64,000 bases of DNA from JAGNXB01 sp964471595 (GTDB lineage: Bacteria > Bacteroidota > Bacteroidia > Chitinophagales > Saprospiraceae): the NCBI GenBank assembly GCA_964471595.1, contig CAYYGN010000007.1, positions 1-64,000 of the forward strand, given 5' to 3'. Numbering within the stretch: the first letter of the stretch is position 1; every line of letters starts with the position of its first letter. Shown here piece after piece: positions 42,701-49,819 of this stretch. The notes below the pieces were generated by a model that ran no database searches, was not told where the DNA came from, and saw nothing but the letters and a program-made list of their open reading frames with translations. The position numbers and the translations under genes were made by a program.

Positions 42701-43433
42701 CAAGTTTACCGGACAGCCCGAGGTGGAAACCAGGAATGACGGAGACATTCGCCTTTCCCTGACCGATCAGGTTCTGGAAGCGGGAACGATCATCCGTGTA
42801 CCGGTACGCGCTGCCTTCTTTGAGCAATTCCGTGCCTACCAGTTCGGCTGGGCCTTCCATCCGGATGTCCTTGCCTTCAAAGGCATTCAGCCCGGTGTAT
42901 TGGCAGGTGTGAACGCCGGTCAGTTTGGCACCGGCCAGCTGAAGCAAGGTTTGATTCCCCATCTTTGGTATGCCGGTGCTCCTGTGACACTTGCGCCGGA
43001 GGATGTAATCTACACCCTGGAATTCGAAGTGCTTCGCAGCGGCCAGACCCTCCAGGAGGTACTTGGGCTGACAGGCGGGCACCTCGGAAGGATCGCCTAT
43101 GCAGAGGGAGCGACAATGCACGGCATTCATCTGAACTGGGAAGACCAGCCCACGGAAACGCCGGAAGGGCATGGATTTGCCCTGCTCGGCAACCGGCCCA
43201 ACCCGTTCTCGCATCTGACGCAGGTCGAGTATGTGCTGCCGGAACCGTTACCCGTAGTTGTCACGGTGACAGATCTTGCCGGAAGGGCAGTAGCCCGGTT
43301 CCAGGCTGACGGTGCGGAAGGCCGCAACACTCTGGTCATCCACCAGGATCAGTTGCCCGGCCCAGGCATTTATCTCTATGTTTTACAAGCGGGCGAGCAC
43401 CGCGCGCTGGGGAAAATGCATGCCCAGGATTAA
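33786..43433 (+). CDS. giant HYR-repeat surface protein with SprB-, dockerin- and cohesin-like modules, T9SS type A tail (protein A)
   Basis: 3215 aa from the ATG at 33786; an ATG at 33867 (MGKACTMQVLSMTFLAIFLA, a signal peptide) is equally possible. After the signal come roughly 25 HYR/Ig-like modules (bases about 34265-41915), each opening with a PPV-x-CP phrase, containing a TDNCG-like turn and closing with GNTxxCTFTVTV. Next are an SprB-type repeat (ISVTASGGSGNFTYLWSPGG, about residue 2725), a carboxypeptidase-regulatory-like domain (about 2791-2848), and a dockerin-like domain whose loop ADQNGNDMINGIDIAQFQ matches the calcium loop of type I dockerins (about 2852-2972). A cohesin-like beta domain follows (about 2985-3115), then a type A sorting tail (NRPNPFSHLTQVEYVLP). 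Probably a secreted, calcium-rich adhesin. It has its own promoter and terminator. Confidence 0.88.
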   Translation: MQCDYTRIPTVVLTRFTSILSTAKPKAMGKACTMQVLSMTFLAIFLALSPKIAWSQCATAPLSGPVDITINLSPGGTAILDEGAVVGVINPADGPMCVACILWFENPASPGVWATSLNMSCDGSTPNGEGAYNVVASVGDPSVDPTCPSTPVVLNVTLNDNNGPTIDDTDGATPDCGVTVNLTTANDYSYGADAPVVGAAATGDCATAFTWTHPTITDNCSFGPASTVVISYSAGMVAPDALPTDVTISGAAAIDAAFNPAASTSATFYGSSTGCGAETIVTYTATDESGNTSTCTFLVVVSDNENPVWDAASTATALSVLLSGDELDVSTVADPFDPGSYLITVTLDCNSTNFGADSVAAINYFPQADDNCDASVTVAAFDSSSTAVACSGSMWGPIYASSYKDYSAEDNCMNVLDGTMGSDARFRIQVDVVDNTSPEFTVVPEPIHTVSGPSNAQVFEGDTLTLFVSDYNPAVCEIDLTGNPLLAVTATDCQPVTYSWTITSSVDPFGVPTGLAGTSSGPNDNNADINYPVGVHEITYFADDACMLQSTYIFYLEIVDDVPPVISDCPADISANNVTDLCEYTVVWPLPGVTDNCGATVARTDQAFDPNGLPVTVVVFTPDSAFAIFPVGVNQVLHIFTDTLGNIDTCTFTVTVYDAQPPVITCGGDLTLFSICGTAPLPNYMGNIATIDENCPGYTLAQYPAPGTLLNVIKSPNPVDGDTIHVSLILTDVGGNMDTCTFVVTLVDNDAPIPTVDPLPAINPMTTLGTTCGSYMLCAPTATDCNMGTTIYATTSIAGATFDPNGCGPGVPGYLIHNPGNYSIAWTYTAGNGKTAVQQQQVDIEADVTDPTLNCPADITVSTDPGVCTTTGIIGIGMTEIFPTIAPYLDPADQPADGQMIDNCGITQFGWTTTSGYAANTPDPNAYDAGTATFNEGVNTVTYTAADAAGNIGTCQFTVTVEDNEPPTFSCPGLAGFGNAAIRLTGSAGDAIPGDCAYTLDVMDTSLDPTMLADNCGATVLSYSITLFGGAASFTPGPNPSSLAGSTFTAISLFGDASFRVTWTLTDGSGNTTTCVRWIRVIDGESPVITCPSSPQVRTTSQDGNPGDCLYTASGGEFNPTGTSDNCQVWFYNNDYDLTPSLNGSSFPSGTTLVTWTAWDLHLNSGSCQIEIIVQDDEPPVNIYCPNDIVLPNIMGDCNNFASWVRPSQNSWVDNCNPSSILSVTEVISDPGVQAAINLNFPYDETGANNLIPITIFAVGTTTITYTASDTSGNTDVCSFTVTIEDIEAPTISCPPDQILGTICLNGVVPDYRGLATGIFDNCPSSLIITQDPAPGTLLGNVPGLIPADGATFIVELKVADGFPLGLADSCTFVVTLMETNLPQPDILVLPSLLDSCSVIDVQAPTANDCGNVIYGVPNVGVLIQFNPPVYRFTTGLYNVIWTYIGASGNTIQGQAIEVQDDVTPPVTLCKSLAVVLSSSNPGGVTLAAFDFDDGSTDHCGIVAWDYSVNGGPFASIHSFGCDEVGVHTIVLRTTDDAGNQSTCQTSLTIDDVTNPTILGGCPANVSVTTVNNGGYDCEGLATVAIPNVTDNCDIVIYELHLVLPDLTPVVYDVLGQPVWAASLPKGVTSATLYVEDEHGNSASCGFTITVTDNEDPFVNCPVDQVRSNDPGLCSYTAVGGEFDPTSFGDNCPGAFIFNSYNGLASLDGEVFPVGSHLVFWTVIDAVGRFATCSFTIVIEDNESPQVLWCQPDITQVATAGTCNALVSWSPTYGIVGDVDDNCGIFNITESISDPSVIPVYPYLPFGPFPPFLLNQALFPVGTTTITYTVEDIHGNTAECIFHVDIIDDQPPSIACPPNQILSTICASGSVPDYTGLISNLTDNCVANLIITQDPVAGTPLSGVPGLTPADGESFTVTLTATDGHPLHLSADCQFLVTLDDVNLPIPDQAMLPNLFSDCESIIVSPPTANDCGNVLLGIPDKGNQISFNPPMYQFDIGLYTVIWTYVGVNGSTQQVQQIQVGPDNIPPTATCVNATVILDANGNGSLSAASVTGSVNDNCGIDNVSVSPNTFTCAHVGANIVTLTVTDIFGNTGTCTASVLVQDLTPPAFNLSGSTTTANCNAIPGIPNVFATDACGLASSTFNETSTKSVNANNCGFYNYTITRTWTATDVNGNVATMQRIINVQDISAPGWTQSMPDTVFATTNAFNCTGGITLIVGPTQVVDNCAAFANLSISFSGSNGFSGTTNASGQYPLGTTTLVFTATDPCGNSAIKVVRVIVTDATPPTPVCINSITLPLNLQGELVIPPQVVDNGSYDNCLTPFSMSDIFLDVFPDTFDCDDAGKTLTVTLTVTDLAGNTATCPAQVTIIDNTVPTLISCAPDVTISCTADTGYLSLGVPQIDDACGTSFTYTDNIVQVGGAICYRIDRTWLLLDGSGNNITCLQRISVFDNVPPVFTSALPQDITLECGLPIPAAAQVTASDNCSTASVNLAISTTKTNTLNCSDYAYVLTRTWTATDACGNVAVHVQEITINDTTPPVIAFLPDTMILYTNNFNADSCTVPVVLNADIADCQPDSVIDVTNNGPFGPGNTSASGSYPAGVYNIVFTAEDRCGNVSQEVVHLQVIDNSTPVAVCFSNINVSLNSQGFAILTPAQVDDNSHDNCTPHGNLLLELSQDSFDCTQLGQQIVTLTVTDAAGNTNACTSIVTVNAGPGNEINHTAGVTFETFPNSADGAISVTASGGSGNFTYLWSPGGQTTPSISGLTSGTYTLVITDVVTGCKKTIMIFVGVLGVPDIKISGRILTTTGVGIGRVHVNMTGSQSGSYYTANDGYYEFTVPAGSTVTITPFKDTLPANGVTSLDFAIIQQHILAPPGLKPLTTPYQLIAADQNGNDMINGIDIAQFQNTILNNFPNFPDVTSWVFVDADFVFPSPLAPWSTGWDASVTFTNIGVDAPNTDFIGVKMGDVTNDADPTKFTGQPEVETRNDGDIRLSLTDQVLEAGTIIRVPVRAAFFEQFRAYQFGWAFHPDVLAFKGIQPGVLAGVNAGQFGTGQLKQGLIPHLWYAGAPVTLAPEDVIYTLEFEVLRSGQTLQEVLGLTGGHLGRIAYAEGATMHGIHLNWEDQPTETPEGHGFALLGNRPNPFSHLTQVEYVLPEPLPVVVTVTDLAGRAVARFQADGAEGRNTLVIHQDQLPGPGIYLYVLQAGEHRALGKMHAQD
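37036..40100 (+). repeat. higher-order duplication of HYR module groups in gene A
   Basis: Groups of modules recur in the same order. The Cys of CPPDQILGTIC is encoded at 37665 and that of the matching CPPNQILSTIC at 39351, 1686 bp (562 residues) later. The flanking modules match too: CLYTASGGEFNPT with CSYTAVGGEFDPT, and PTANDCGNVIYGVP with PTANDCGNVLLGIP. A third, more diverged copy of the central pair begins near 35765 (ITCGGDLTLFSICG). Confidence 0.75.
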
Positions 43434-43441
43434 TGATCGGA

Positions 43442-43480
43442 ACTATCCCGGAGGAACAGCCTCCGGGATAGTCCTTTTTT
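43442..43480 (+). terminator. intrinsic terminator of gene A
   Basis: ACTATCCCGGAGG pairs perfectly with CCTCCGGGATAGT (13 bp) around a 5-nt loop, then CCTTTTTT. It separates gene A from the following operon. Confidence 0.92.
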
Positions 43481-43555
43481 CCCGGGAACGCAACAGTCCC
43501 CAATTATATGGATATTGGCAGTTAAATTGTACTCATGGATAAGTACGGCAAGGCA

Positions 43556-46500
43556 ATGAAGCGTGTATTCCTTCTGGTTTTGACACTGGCAGGAAGCATG
43601 ACCTTCGGATGGACCCAGAATACTTTGTTTCTTCTGGCAGGTTCGACAGAGGCTCAATGCGGGGACACGATTGAAATCCCTGTCAGGGTTGTTGATTTTG
43701 ATCAGGTTGTGGCCCTGGATTTCAGTATGGTCTGGGATCCGGGTATCCTTGAATTTACCGGCCAGATCGGCAACTTGAATGCCGCAATCGGATTGACCCC
43801 GTTCAATTTTGGTCCTTACCAGACCCCGGACAACGATACGCTGACCTTCCAGTGGTTCAATGCGCTGGGTGCCAGCCTTCCGGACAGCGCCACCCTTTTT
43901 ACCCTGCAATATGTGGTGAGAGGCAATGGAGGTCTCCTGGGTCCAGTCTTGTTTGGCAACCAGTACACACCGATCGCCTGCGGCAAGATCATCAACGGAT
44001 CCATTGATGAAGTGCCGGTGGATACCCTTCATGGGGCGGTCGTCATCGAAGATAATCTCGATCCTTCGGTCACTTGTCCGGATGACACCATAGTCTCCAT
44101 CCCTTCCGGTGCCAATGGGATCATCGTCCATAACCTGGATCCGACGACATCGGACAATTGTGCCGTGGATTCTCTCCTTTACACCCTGACTGGTGCCACA
44201 GCCGGAATGGGAGTGGGGTCGGCCAGTGGCCAGTTCTTTTTGGCGGGTAACACTACGGTATCCTATACGGTAAAGGATTTTGCCGGCAATGAAGCGGATT
44301 GTTTCTTTGAGGTAAGCGTCCAGGATACCTTCCTGCGGTTGTTTGTCATCCTTCCCGACAGTGTGCTGTGTGATGATGAAAGCTTTCGCGTGGATATCAC
44401 GGCGCAGAATTTTTTCAGTATTGCCAGTCTTCAGTTTGGACTTTCCTGGAATGGTGTCGTCTTTCCGTTCGACTCACTGGGCAATTTTCACCCGGCCTTG
44501 AATCTCAATCTGGGCAACTTCGGCCCCATTGCCGGTATTGATGATACGCTGACTTTCAGTTGGTTCAATCCGTTGGGTGTTACCCTTCCGGACAATGCCG
44601 TCCTTTTCAGCATGTATTTTTCGGTCAATGGCCAGGCAGGAAGCAGCCACATCATTCAGTTTGGCAACATGCCATCCGTCCCTATCGAGGCTTCCATGGC
44701 CCAGCCCTTCCCCAATCTGCCCGTCAAAATCGATGTGCAAACGTTTAATGCATCGGTGTTTATCTATGATCTGGAGGCCCCTGTCATCCAGTGTCCCGAT
44801 GATGTCACCGTTGATCTTCCTTCGGGTCAACCTTCGGTGACCGTCAACGGGATAGACCCGGTTATGGCAGACAATTGCGGCATAGAGGAACTTCAGTATG
44901 AACTTACAGGCGCCACTTCAGGCGCCGGAAGTGGCTCGGCCAGCGGTCAGTCATTCCAACAGGGGAATACTACAGTCCAATACACGGTGACCGATTTCGG
45001 AGGCAATGAGGCTACCTGTTCGTTTCAGGTCATTGTGGCCGACTCTATCCTGCGCCTGTTCGTCATCATGCCCGACAGCATTTCCTGTGAGGACACCTTC
45101 CTGAAGGTGGATATTACCGCCCAAAATTTCAACAGCATTGCCAGTCTGCAGTTTGGTCTTTCCTGGAATGGGGTGATCTTTCCTTTCGATTCACTCGGTA
45201 ATTTCCATCCGGCCCTCAATCTTTCCCTTGCCAATTTCGGACCGATCTCGGGTATTGACGATACATTGACGTTCAGTTGGTTCAATCCGCTGGGTGTCAC
45301 TCTGCCCGACAACGAGGTCCTTTTCAGTTTGTACTTCTCGGTGACAGGTCTGGCCGGTACCAGCCATACCATTCAGTTCGGCAACATGCCTTCCGTGCCC
45401 ATCGAGGCTTCGATGGCGCAGCCCTTCCCCAATCTGCCGGTCATTATCGGTGTCGAAACCTTTGATGCCTCTTTGGTCATCTATGACCTTGTCCCTCCCC
45501 AGGTCGAGTGTCCGGATGATCTGACCGTTCAAATCCCTCAATTGCAGACCTCTCAGGTCGTCAACGGCATAGACCCTGTCGCTTCCGACAATTGCGAAAT
45601 CGAGTCCGTGGAATACAGTCTGAGTGGGGCTACTCAGGGATCAGGACCGGGAAGTGCCAGTGGTCAAACCTTCCAACTCGGGACGACGACGGTGCAATAT
45701 CTGGTTACCGATTATGGCGGCAATACAGCTTCCTGCAGCTTTACGGTGACGCTGGTTGAGGATACCCTCACCATCATTGTCATGGACCCCGAAGTCCTGT
45801 GTACCGATACGATCGTGGAAGTGTGTGTCAAAGCCGAGGCTTTCAACCATCTCGCCAGTCTGCAGTTTGCCATGACGTGGGATGGCAAGATCATCGAATA
45901 TGTATCGATCTCACAGACCAATCCTGCTCTCAATCTCAGCGGTACCAATTTCGGGCCTACATCAGGTATCGAGGATACCTTGACCTTCAGTTGGTTTAAT
46001 GCCGCCGGTGTCACCATACCGGATGATTCCATCTTGTTCTGCGTATTGTTTGATCTTGTCGGCGGTGTGAACACCTCCACGGATCTCCTTTTGATCGATC
46101 ACCCGTCTGTACCCATTGAGGCTTCCGTGGCTCAACCATTGCCACAATTTCCGGTGGTCGTACCGGTGGATACCGTCCACGGCTTTCTGGAGGTCTCCGA
46201 TGATGAACCTCCGGTCATCACCAATTGTCCTTCCGACCAGACCGTTGAAGCGGCTCCTGCCTTCTGCCAGGCGGTAGCCCATTGGACGGCCCTTGTAGCT
46301 ACCGACAATTGCACGCCTGATGTGATGATCACGTGCTCTCACACCTCCGGAGATATTTTTGATCTCGGTACCACGCAAGTCCTTTGTGTGGCCACCGATG
46401 AAGCCGGGTTGACCGATACGTGTGTCTTTCAGGTCACTGTGGTGGATACCCAGGATCCCATCCTCATTTGCGAGCAGACTGATATCATTCTCGTTTCTGC

Positions 46501-48835
46501 TGCCGACAGTTGCGGCGTGACAGCCTACTGGGAGTTGCCGGAAGCCATAGACAACTGTCCCTCCGGCTTGACGCTGGACGGCCCGGTCCCGGGTATATTC
46601 CTGGAGGTTGGAGAGCATACCATCACGTATGTCGCTACCGACGGATCCGGCAATTCGGCCAGTTGTTCGTTCAGCATTTTCGTGCTGGACGAGACTCCGC
46701 CGGTACCTGTAACCTGTCCCAATGATCTGACCGTAGAGGCAACCACGGATTCCTGTACAGCAATTATTACCCCGCCGGTTCCGGTCTTCACCGATAACTG
46801 CGGAGATCTGGCCGATTTGACCTTCAAAATCGGTATTGAGTTTGACACGGCAGGCGCCTCGGTGGAATTGCCTCTGGGCACTACCACTATAGTTTGGTAT
46901 GCCTTTGATTTCCAGGCCAATCTGGATTCCTGTGTTTACACCATTACCGTAGAGGGCGGGGGCGACTATATCCTCACTTGTCCCGGTGACCTGCTGATTA
47001 CGCTGGATGAAGCTGATTGCGACACCATCCTTTCATGGGAGCTACCCACCTGGGAAGGAGGCTGTGGCGGTAATGAAATGCTGGACCTTGTCGGCAATTT
47101 CAATCCAGGTGATTCCTTTGACGCCGGCACCCACAATGTGGTTTACCATTTGTTGCACCCTGTATCCGGTGACACGCTGGCGACTTGCGGTTTCACGGTA
47201 ACCGTGCTGGAGGTGACGCCACCCGTTTTTGTCGATTGTCCTTCGTCGTTGTTCTTTGTGGCCGATTCGGACAGTTGTACCGCTGACGTGCAATGGACAC
47301 CTCCAATAGCTGTGGACAATTGCACGGATTCTCTGGGTATCACCTATACTTCCAGCGGTCCTACGCCCGGCATCTTTGCCATCGGTACCTATACGGTCAG
47401 TTACACGGCTACCGATGCCTCCGGCAATACCGCTTTCTGTGAGTTTGTCATTTCTGTTTGTGACACGGTAGCGCCTCTTGTAGTTTCCTGTCCGACCGAC
47501 ACCACCTTCATACTCCCCAACGACACCTCTCTTTGCGAAGTGATTTATGAGTGGGAGACAGATCCTGCGTTTACGGATAACTGTACGGCCCAACTTGAGA
47601 TCACCTCCAATCGGGGACCGGGGTTATTCCTGACCGGCGCAACGGATGTGGTATACACGGCTACAGATGAATGTGGCAACGTGGCGGTGTGCAGTTTTAC
47701 GGTTACGGTACTGGAAGCCATTGATCCTGTGGCACTTTGTCCGGGGGATGTGACCATCCGCTCTGACGGGACCATTGTCTCGGATCCGGACGGATTCCTG
47801 GATTCCCTGGTGGTCACAGAATGTCGGGAAGTGGAGGTTTACTTCAACCTGCCAACAGGTACGGACAATTGCGGCATTGCCGGTACCACCCAAATTGACC
47901 TTACGGGTCTGGGCAACGGCGATGTTTTCCCTGCAGGGGGGCCATATACACTGATCTTCGAGATCATTGACCGATCGGGCAACACCGATACCTGTATTGT
48001 CAATGTAACGGTCTTGCCTTACCCGTTGGCAGTAACGGCCGACCCCAATCCTGCCTGTCTCGGTGATGATGTCATTCTTATGACGGAATCTTTCCCTAAT
48101 GGATCATACAGCTGGACCGGACCCGACGGATTTGTTTCCACGGATGAAAGCCCTGTTGTACCTGCCATTACGGCATCGGGTCAGGGCAGTTACTCGGTCA
48201 GTGTCATTCCGGCCAATTGTACCAATACCCTGACGGGTTCGGTAAATGTGAACGTCCTTGTTGACCCGTTGCTGTTTGCGGATTCCTTTACCGTGTACAA
48301 TGACACGTTCATTATGGGAGGCAATCTCATTTTGAACGATCAACTCAATCCCTCTGCCAATGCGGATATCACTTTTATCACTCAGCCGGGTAGCGGGACT
48401 TTGACCAACAATTTCAACGGCACTTTCGATTACACGCCGGCCCCGGACTTTGTCGGGACCGTGGAATTCGTTTACCGGATTTGCTACCAGGAATGTCCGA
48501 ATGCCTGCGACACCGCCCTCGTGCGGATCACGGTGGAAATTCGCGATGAGTCGTGCAAGCCCAACAACCTGATTACTCCCAATAACGATGACCGAAATGA
48601 TGTCGTAGTCTTCAAATGCATCATAGGAACACCGCCCAAATTCCCGAACAACACCCTGACGATTTACAATCAATGGGGCGACCAGGTCTTTTATGCTTCA
48701 CCATATGAAAACAACTGGGGAGGCACCTATCAGGGGAATGCCAGTGCACCGTTGCCTGACGGGACGTACTATTATGTCTTCACCAAAGGGGACGGTTCTG
48801 ATCCCATCACCGGATTCATCACCATCTTCCGTTAA
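43556..48835 (+). CDS. cohesin-HYR repeat surface protein with T9SS type B tail (protein B)
   Basis: 1759 aa from the ATG at 43556, which begins the signal peptide MKRVFLLVLTLAGSMTFGWT; an ATG at 43535 adds 7 residues. The N-terminal half is four tandem units of about 239 residues, each a cohesin-like module (PVRVVDFDQVVALDFSMVWD, then FGP...DTLTFSWFNPLGVTLPD) followed by one HYR module (CPDD...DNC...). About six further HYR modules fill bases 46450-48010, then an Ig-like domain (PACLGDDVILMTES) and a cadherin-like domain (GTLTNNFNGTFDYTPAPDF). The end is the gliding-motility type B sorting domain (LITPNNDDRNDVVVFKC ... IYNQWGDQVFY). Type B cargo usually needs a PorP/SprF partner, and one follows 12 bp later. 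Likely an adhesin or scaffold on the cell surface. Confidence 0.9.
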   Translation: MKRVFLLVLTLAGSMTFGWTQNTLFLLAGSTEAQCGDTIEIPVRVVDFDQVVALDFSMVWDPGILEFTGQIGNLNAAIGLTPFNFGPYQTPDNDTLTFQWFNALGASLPDSATLFTLQYVVRGNGGLLGPVLFGNQYTPIACGKIINGSIDEVPVDTLHGAVVIEDNLDPSVTCPDDTIVSIPSGANGIIVHNLDPTTSDNCAVDSLLYTLTGATAGMGVGSASGQFFLAGNTTVSYTVKDFAGNEADCFFEVSVQDTFLRLFVILPDSVLCDDESFRVDITAQNFFSIASLQFGLSWNGVVFPFDSLGNFHPALNLNLGNFGPIAGIDDTLTFSWFNPLGVTLPDNAVLFSMYFSVNGQAGSSHIIQFGNMPSVPIEASMAQPFPNLPVKIDVQTFNASVFIYDLEAPVIQCPDDVTVDLPSGQPSVTVNGIDPVMADNCGIEELQYELTGATSGAGSGSASGQSFQQGNTTVQYTVTDFGGNEATCSFQVIVADSILRLFVIMPDSISCEDTFLKVDITAQNFNSIASLQFGLSWNGVIFPFDSLGNFHPALNLSLANFGPISGIDDTLTFSWFNPLGVTLPDNEVLFSLYFSVTGLAGTSHTIQFGNMPSVPIEASMAQPFPNLPVIIGVETFDASLVIYDLVPPQVECPDDLTVQIPQLQTSQVVNGIDPVASDNCEIESVEYSLSGATQGSGPGSASGQTFQLGTTTVQYLVTDYGGNTASCSFTVTLVEDTLTIIVMDPEVLCTDTIVEVCVKAEAFNHLASLQFAMTWDGKIIEYVSISQTNPALNLSGTNFGPTSGIEDTLTFSWFNAAGVTIPDDSILFCVLFDLVGGVNTSTDLLLIDHPSVPIEASVAQPLPQFPVVVPVDTVHGFLEVSDDEPPVITNCPSDQTVEAAPAFCQAVAHWTALVATDNCTPDVMITCSHTSGDIFDLGTTQVLCVATDEAGLTDTCVFQVTVVDTQDPILICEQTDIILVSAADSCGVTAYWELPEAIDNCPSGLTLDGPVPGIFLEVGEHTITYVATDGSGNSASCSFSIFVLDETPPVPVTCPNDLTVEATTDSCTAIITPPVPVFTDNCGDLADLTFKIGIEFDTAGASVELPLGTTTIVWYAFDFQANLDSCVYTITVEGGGDYILTCPGDLLITLDEADCDTILSWELPTWEGGCGGNEMLDLVGNFNPGDSFDAGTHNVVYHLLHPVSGDTLATCGFTVTVLEVTPPVFVDCPSSLFFVADSDSCTADVQWTPPIAVDNCTDSLGITYTSSGPTPGIFAIGTYTVSYTATDASGNTAFCEFVISVCDTVAPLVVSCPTDTTFILPNDTSLCEVIYEWETDPAFTDNCTAQLEITSNRGPGLFLTGATDVVYTATDECGNVAVCSFTVTVLEAIDPVALCPGDVTIRSDGTIVSDPDGFLDSLVVTECREVEVYFNLPTGTDNCGIAGTTQIDLTGLGNGDVFPAGGPYTLIFEIIDRSGNTDTCIVNVTVLPYPLAVTADPNPACLGDDVILMTESFPNGSYSWTGPDGFVSTDESPVVPAITASGQGSYSVSVIPANCTNTLTGSVNVNVLVDPLLFADSFTVYNDTFIMGGNLILNDQLNPSANADITFITQPGSGTLTNNFNGTFDYTPAPDFVGTVEFVYRICYQECPNACDTALVRITVEIRDESCKPNNLITPNNDDRNDVVVFKCIIGTPPKFPNNTLTIYNQWGDQVFYASPYENNWGGTYQGNASAPLPDGTYYYVFTKGDGSDPITGFITIFR
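43619..46450 (+). repeat. four tandem cohesin-HYR units, about 717 bp each
   Basis: Unit starts are near 43619, 44333, 45050 and 45767. Units 2 and 3 are strikingly similar at DNA level: both encode SLQFGLSWNGV, PFDSLGNFHPALNL, and later MPSVPIEASMAQPFPNLPV. Units 1 and 4 are more diverged. Such in-frame repeats can expand or contract by recombination. Confidence 0.85.
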
Positions 48836-48847
48836 AGGTCACTTGCC

Positions 48848-49801
48848 ATGAGAATCACGTTATACTCGGTCTTTTTGTTCCTGGTCACGTTTGCCGGCAG
48901 GCTTGAGGCCCAGCAGGAAAGTCACTACACGCAGTTCATGTACAACAAGCTCTACCTCAACCCGGCGTTTGCCGGTGCGGAGGGATTCGGGAGCTTTGTT
49001 GGCATTTACCGCAACCAGTGGATGGGATTTGAGGGGGCACCGGTCTCCCAACTGGTGAGTTACAACACGCCGTTCCTCAGCCGCCGTGTAGGATTCGGAT
49101 TGTTGTTCAACCATGACAAGATCGGCATCATGAACAACTGGAGCGGTGCGTTGAGCTACTCTTACGATCTGCTCAACCGTCCCAATGCCATGTTGAGGGT
49201 TGGCTTCCATGGTTCTGCCCGTTATTTCCAGGTGGATTTTGCGGATCCGGATCTGGTCATTGCCGATCCCAACGATCCTTCCATCCTGACCAACCAATCC
49301 ACGGATGACATCTACTACAATGTCGGCGCCGGGGTATACCTGTCCATCAACAACTTCTTCTTTGGCGCTTCGATTCCCCGCATCATCGAAAATGTGATCG
49401 GATTCAATCCGAATTCGGGTACCAGCACGGCGAAGGAGAGCCGCCATTATTATGTAATGAGCGGATTTGCCCTCCCTTTGTCGAAGAGGACGACCATGCG
49501 GAGTGCCGTACTCGGCAAGTATGTCCAACACGCTCCGGTGGACGTGGATGTCAATCTGAGCTTCGAATTCAACCGGCGTCTGACGACCGGCGTGTCTTAC
49601 CGGGTAGGTGGCGATGGGGCAGGAGATTCAGTGGACTTCCTGTTATTCGGGCAGCTCACCCGGATCTTCGGATTGGGGCTGGCCTATGACTATTCGCTTT
49701 CGGAGATCTCGGACAACACCTCAGGAAGCATTGAAGCCCTCCTGCGTGTGGACCTGTTGCGTAGTAGTGATAACCTGAAAAACCCCCGGTTTTTCTTTTA
49801 A
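48848..49801 (+). CDS. PorP/SprF family type IX secretion outer-membrane protein
   Basis: 317 aa outer-membrane barrel of the PorP/SprF family. Signal peptide MRITLYSVFLFLVTFAGRLEAQ, then the family opening HYTQFMYNKLYLNPAFAGAEG, with YRNQWMGFEGAP and FGLLFNHDKIGIMNN. SprF of Flavobacterium johnsoniae is needed for secretion and attachment of the type B protein SprB. Homologues are often encoded right after a type B cargo gene, as here (12 bp after protein B). I infer that it secures protein B at the surface. An OmpA-like gene follows after 18 bp. Confidence 0.94.
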   Translation: MRITLYSVFLFLVTFAGRLEAQQESHYTQFMYNKLYLNPAFAGAEGFGSFVGIYRNQWMGFEGAPVSQLVSYNTPFLSRRVGFGLLFNHDKIGIMNNWSGALSYSYDLLNRPNAMLRVGFHGSARYFQVDFADPDLVIADPNDPSILTNQSTDDIYYNVGAGVYLSINNFFFGASIPRIIENVIGFNPNSGTSTAKESRHYYVMSGFALPLSKRTTMRSAVLGKYVQHAPVDVDVNLSFEFNRRLTTGVSYRVGGDGAGDSVDFLLFGQLTRIFGLGLAYDYSLSEISDNTSGSIEALLRVDLLRSSDNLKNPRFFF

Positions 49802-49819
49802 CGGCACAACCTGATAGAG

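Noticed and set aside
43619..46450. Tandem repeats considered as a CRISPR array
   Set aside because: Units are 717 bp, coding and in frame; there are no short direct repeats with unique spacers and no cas genes in the window.
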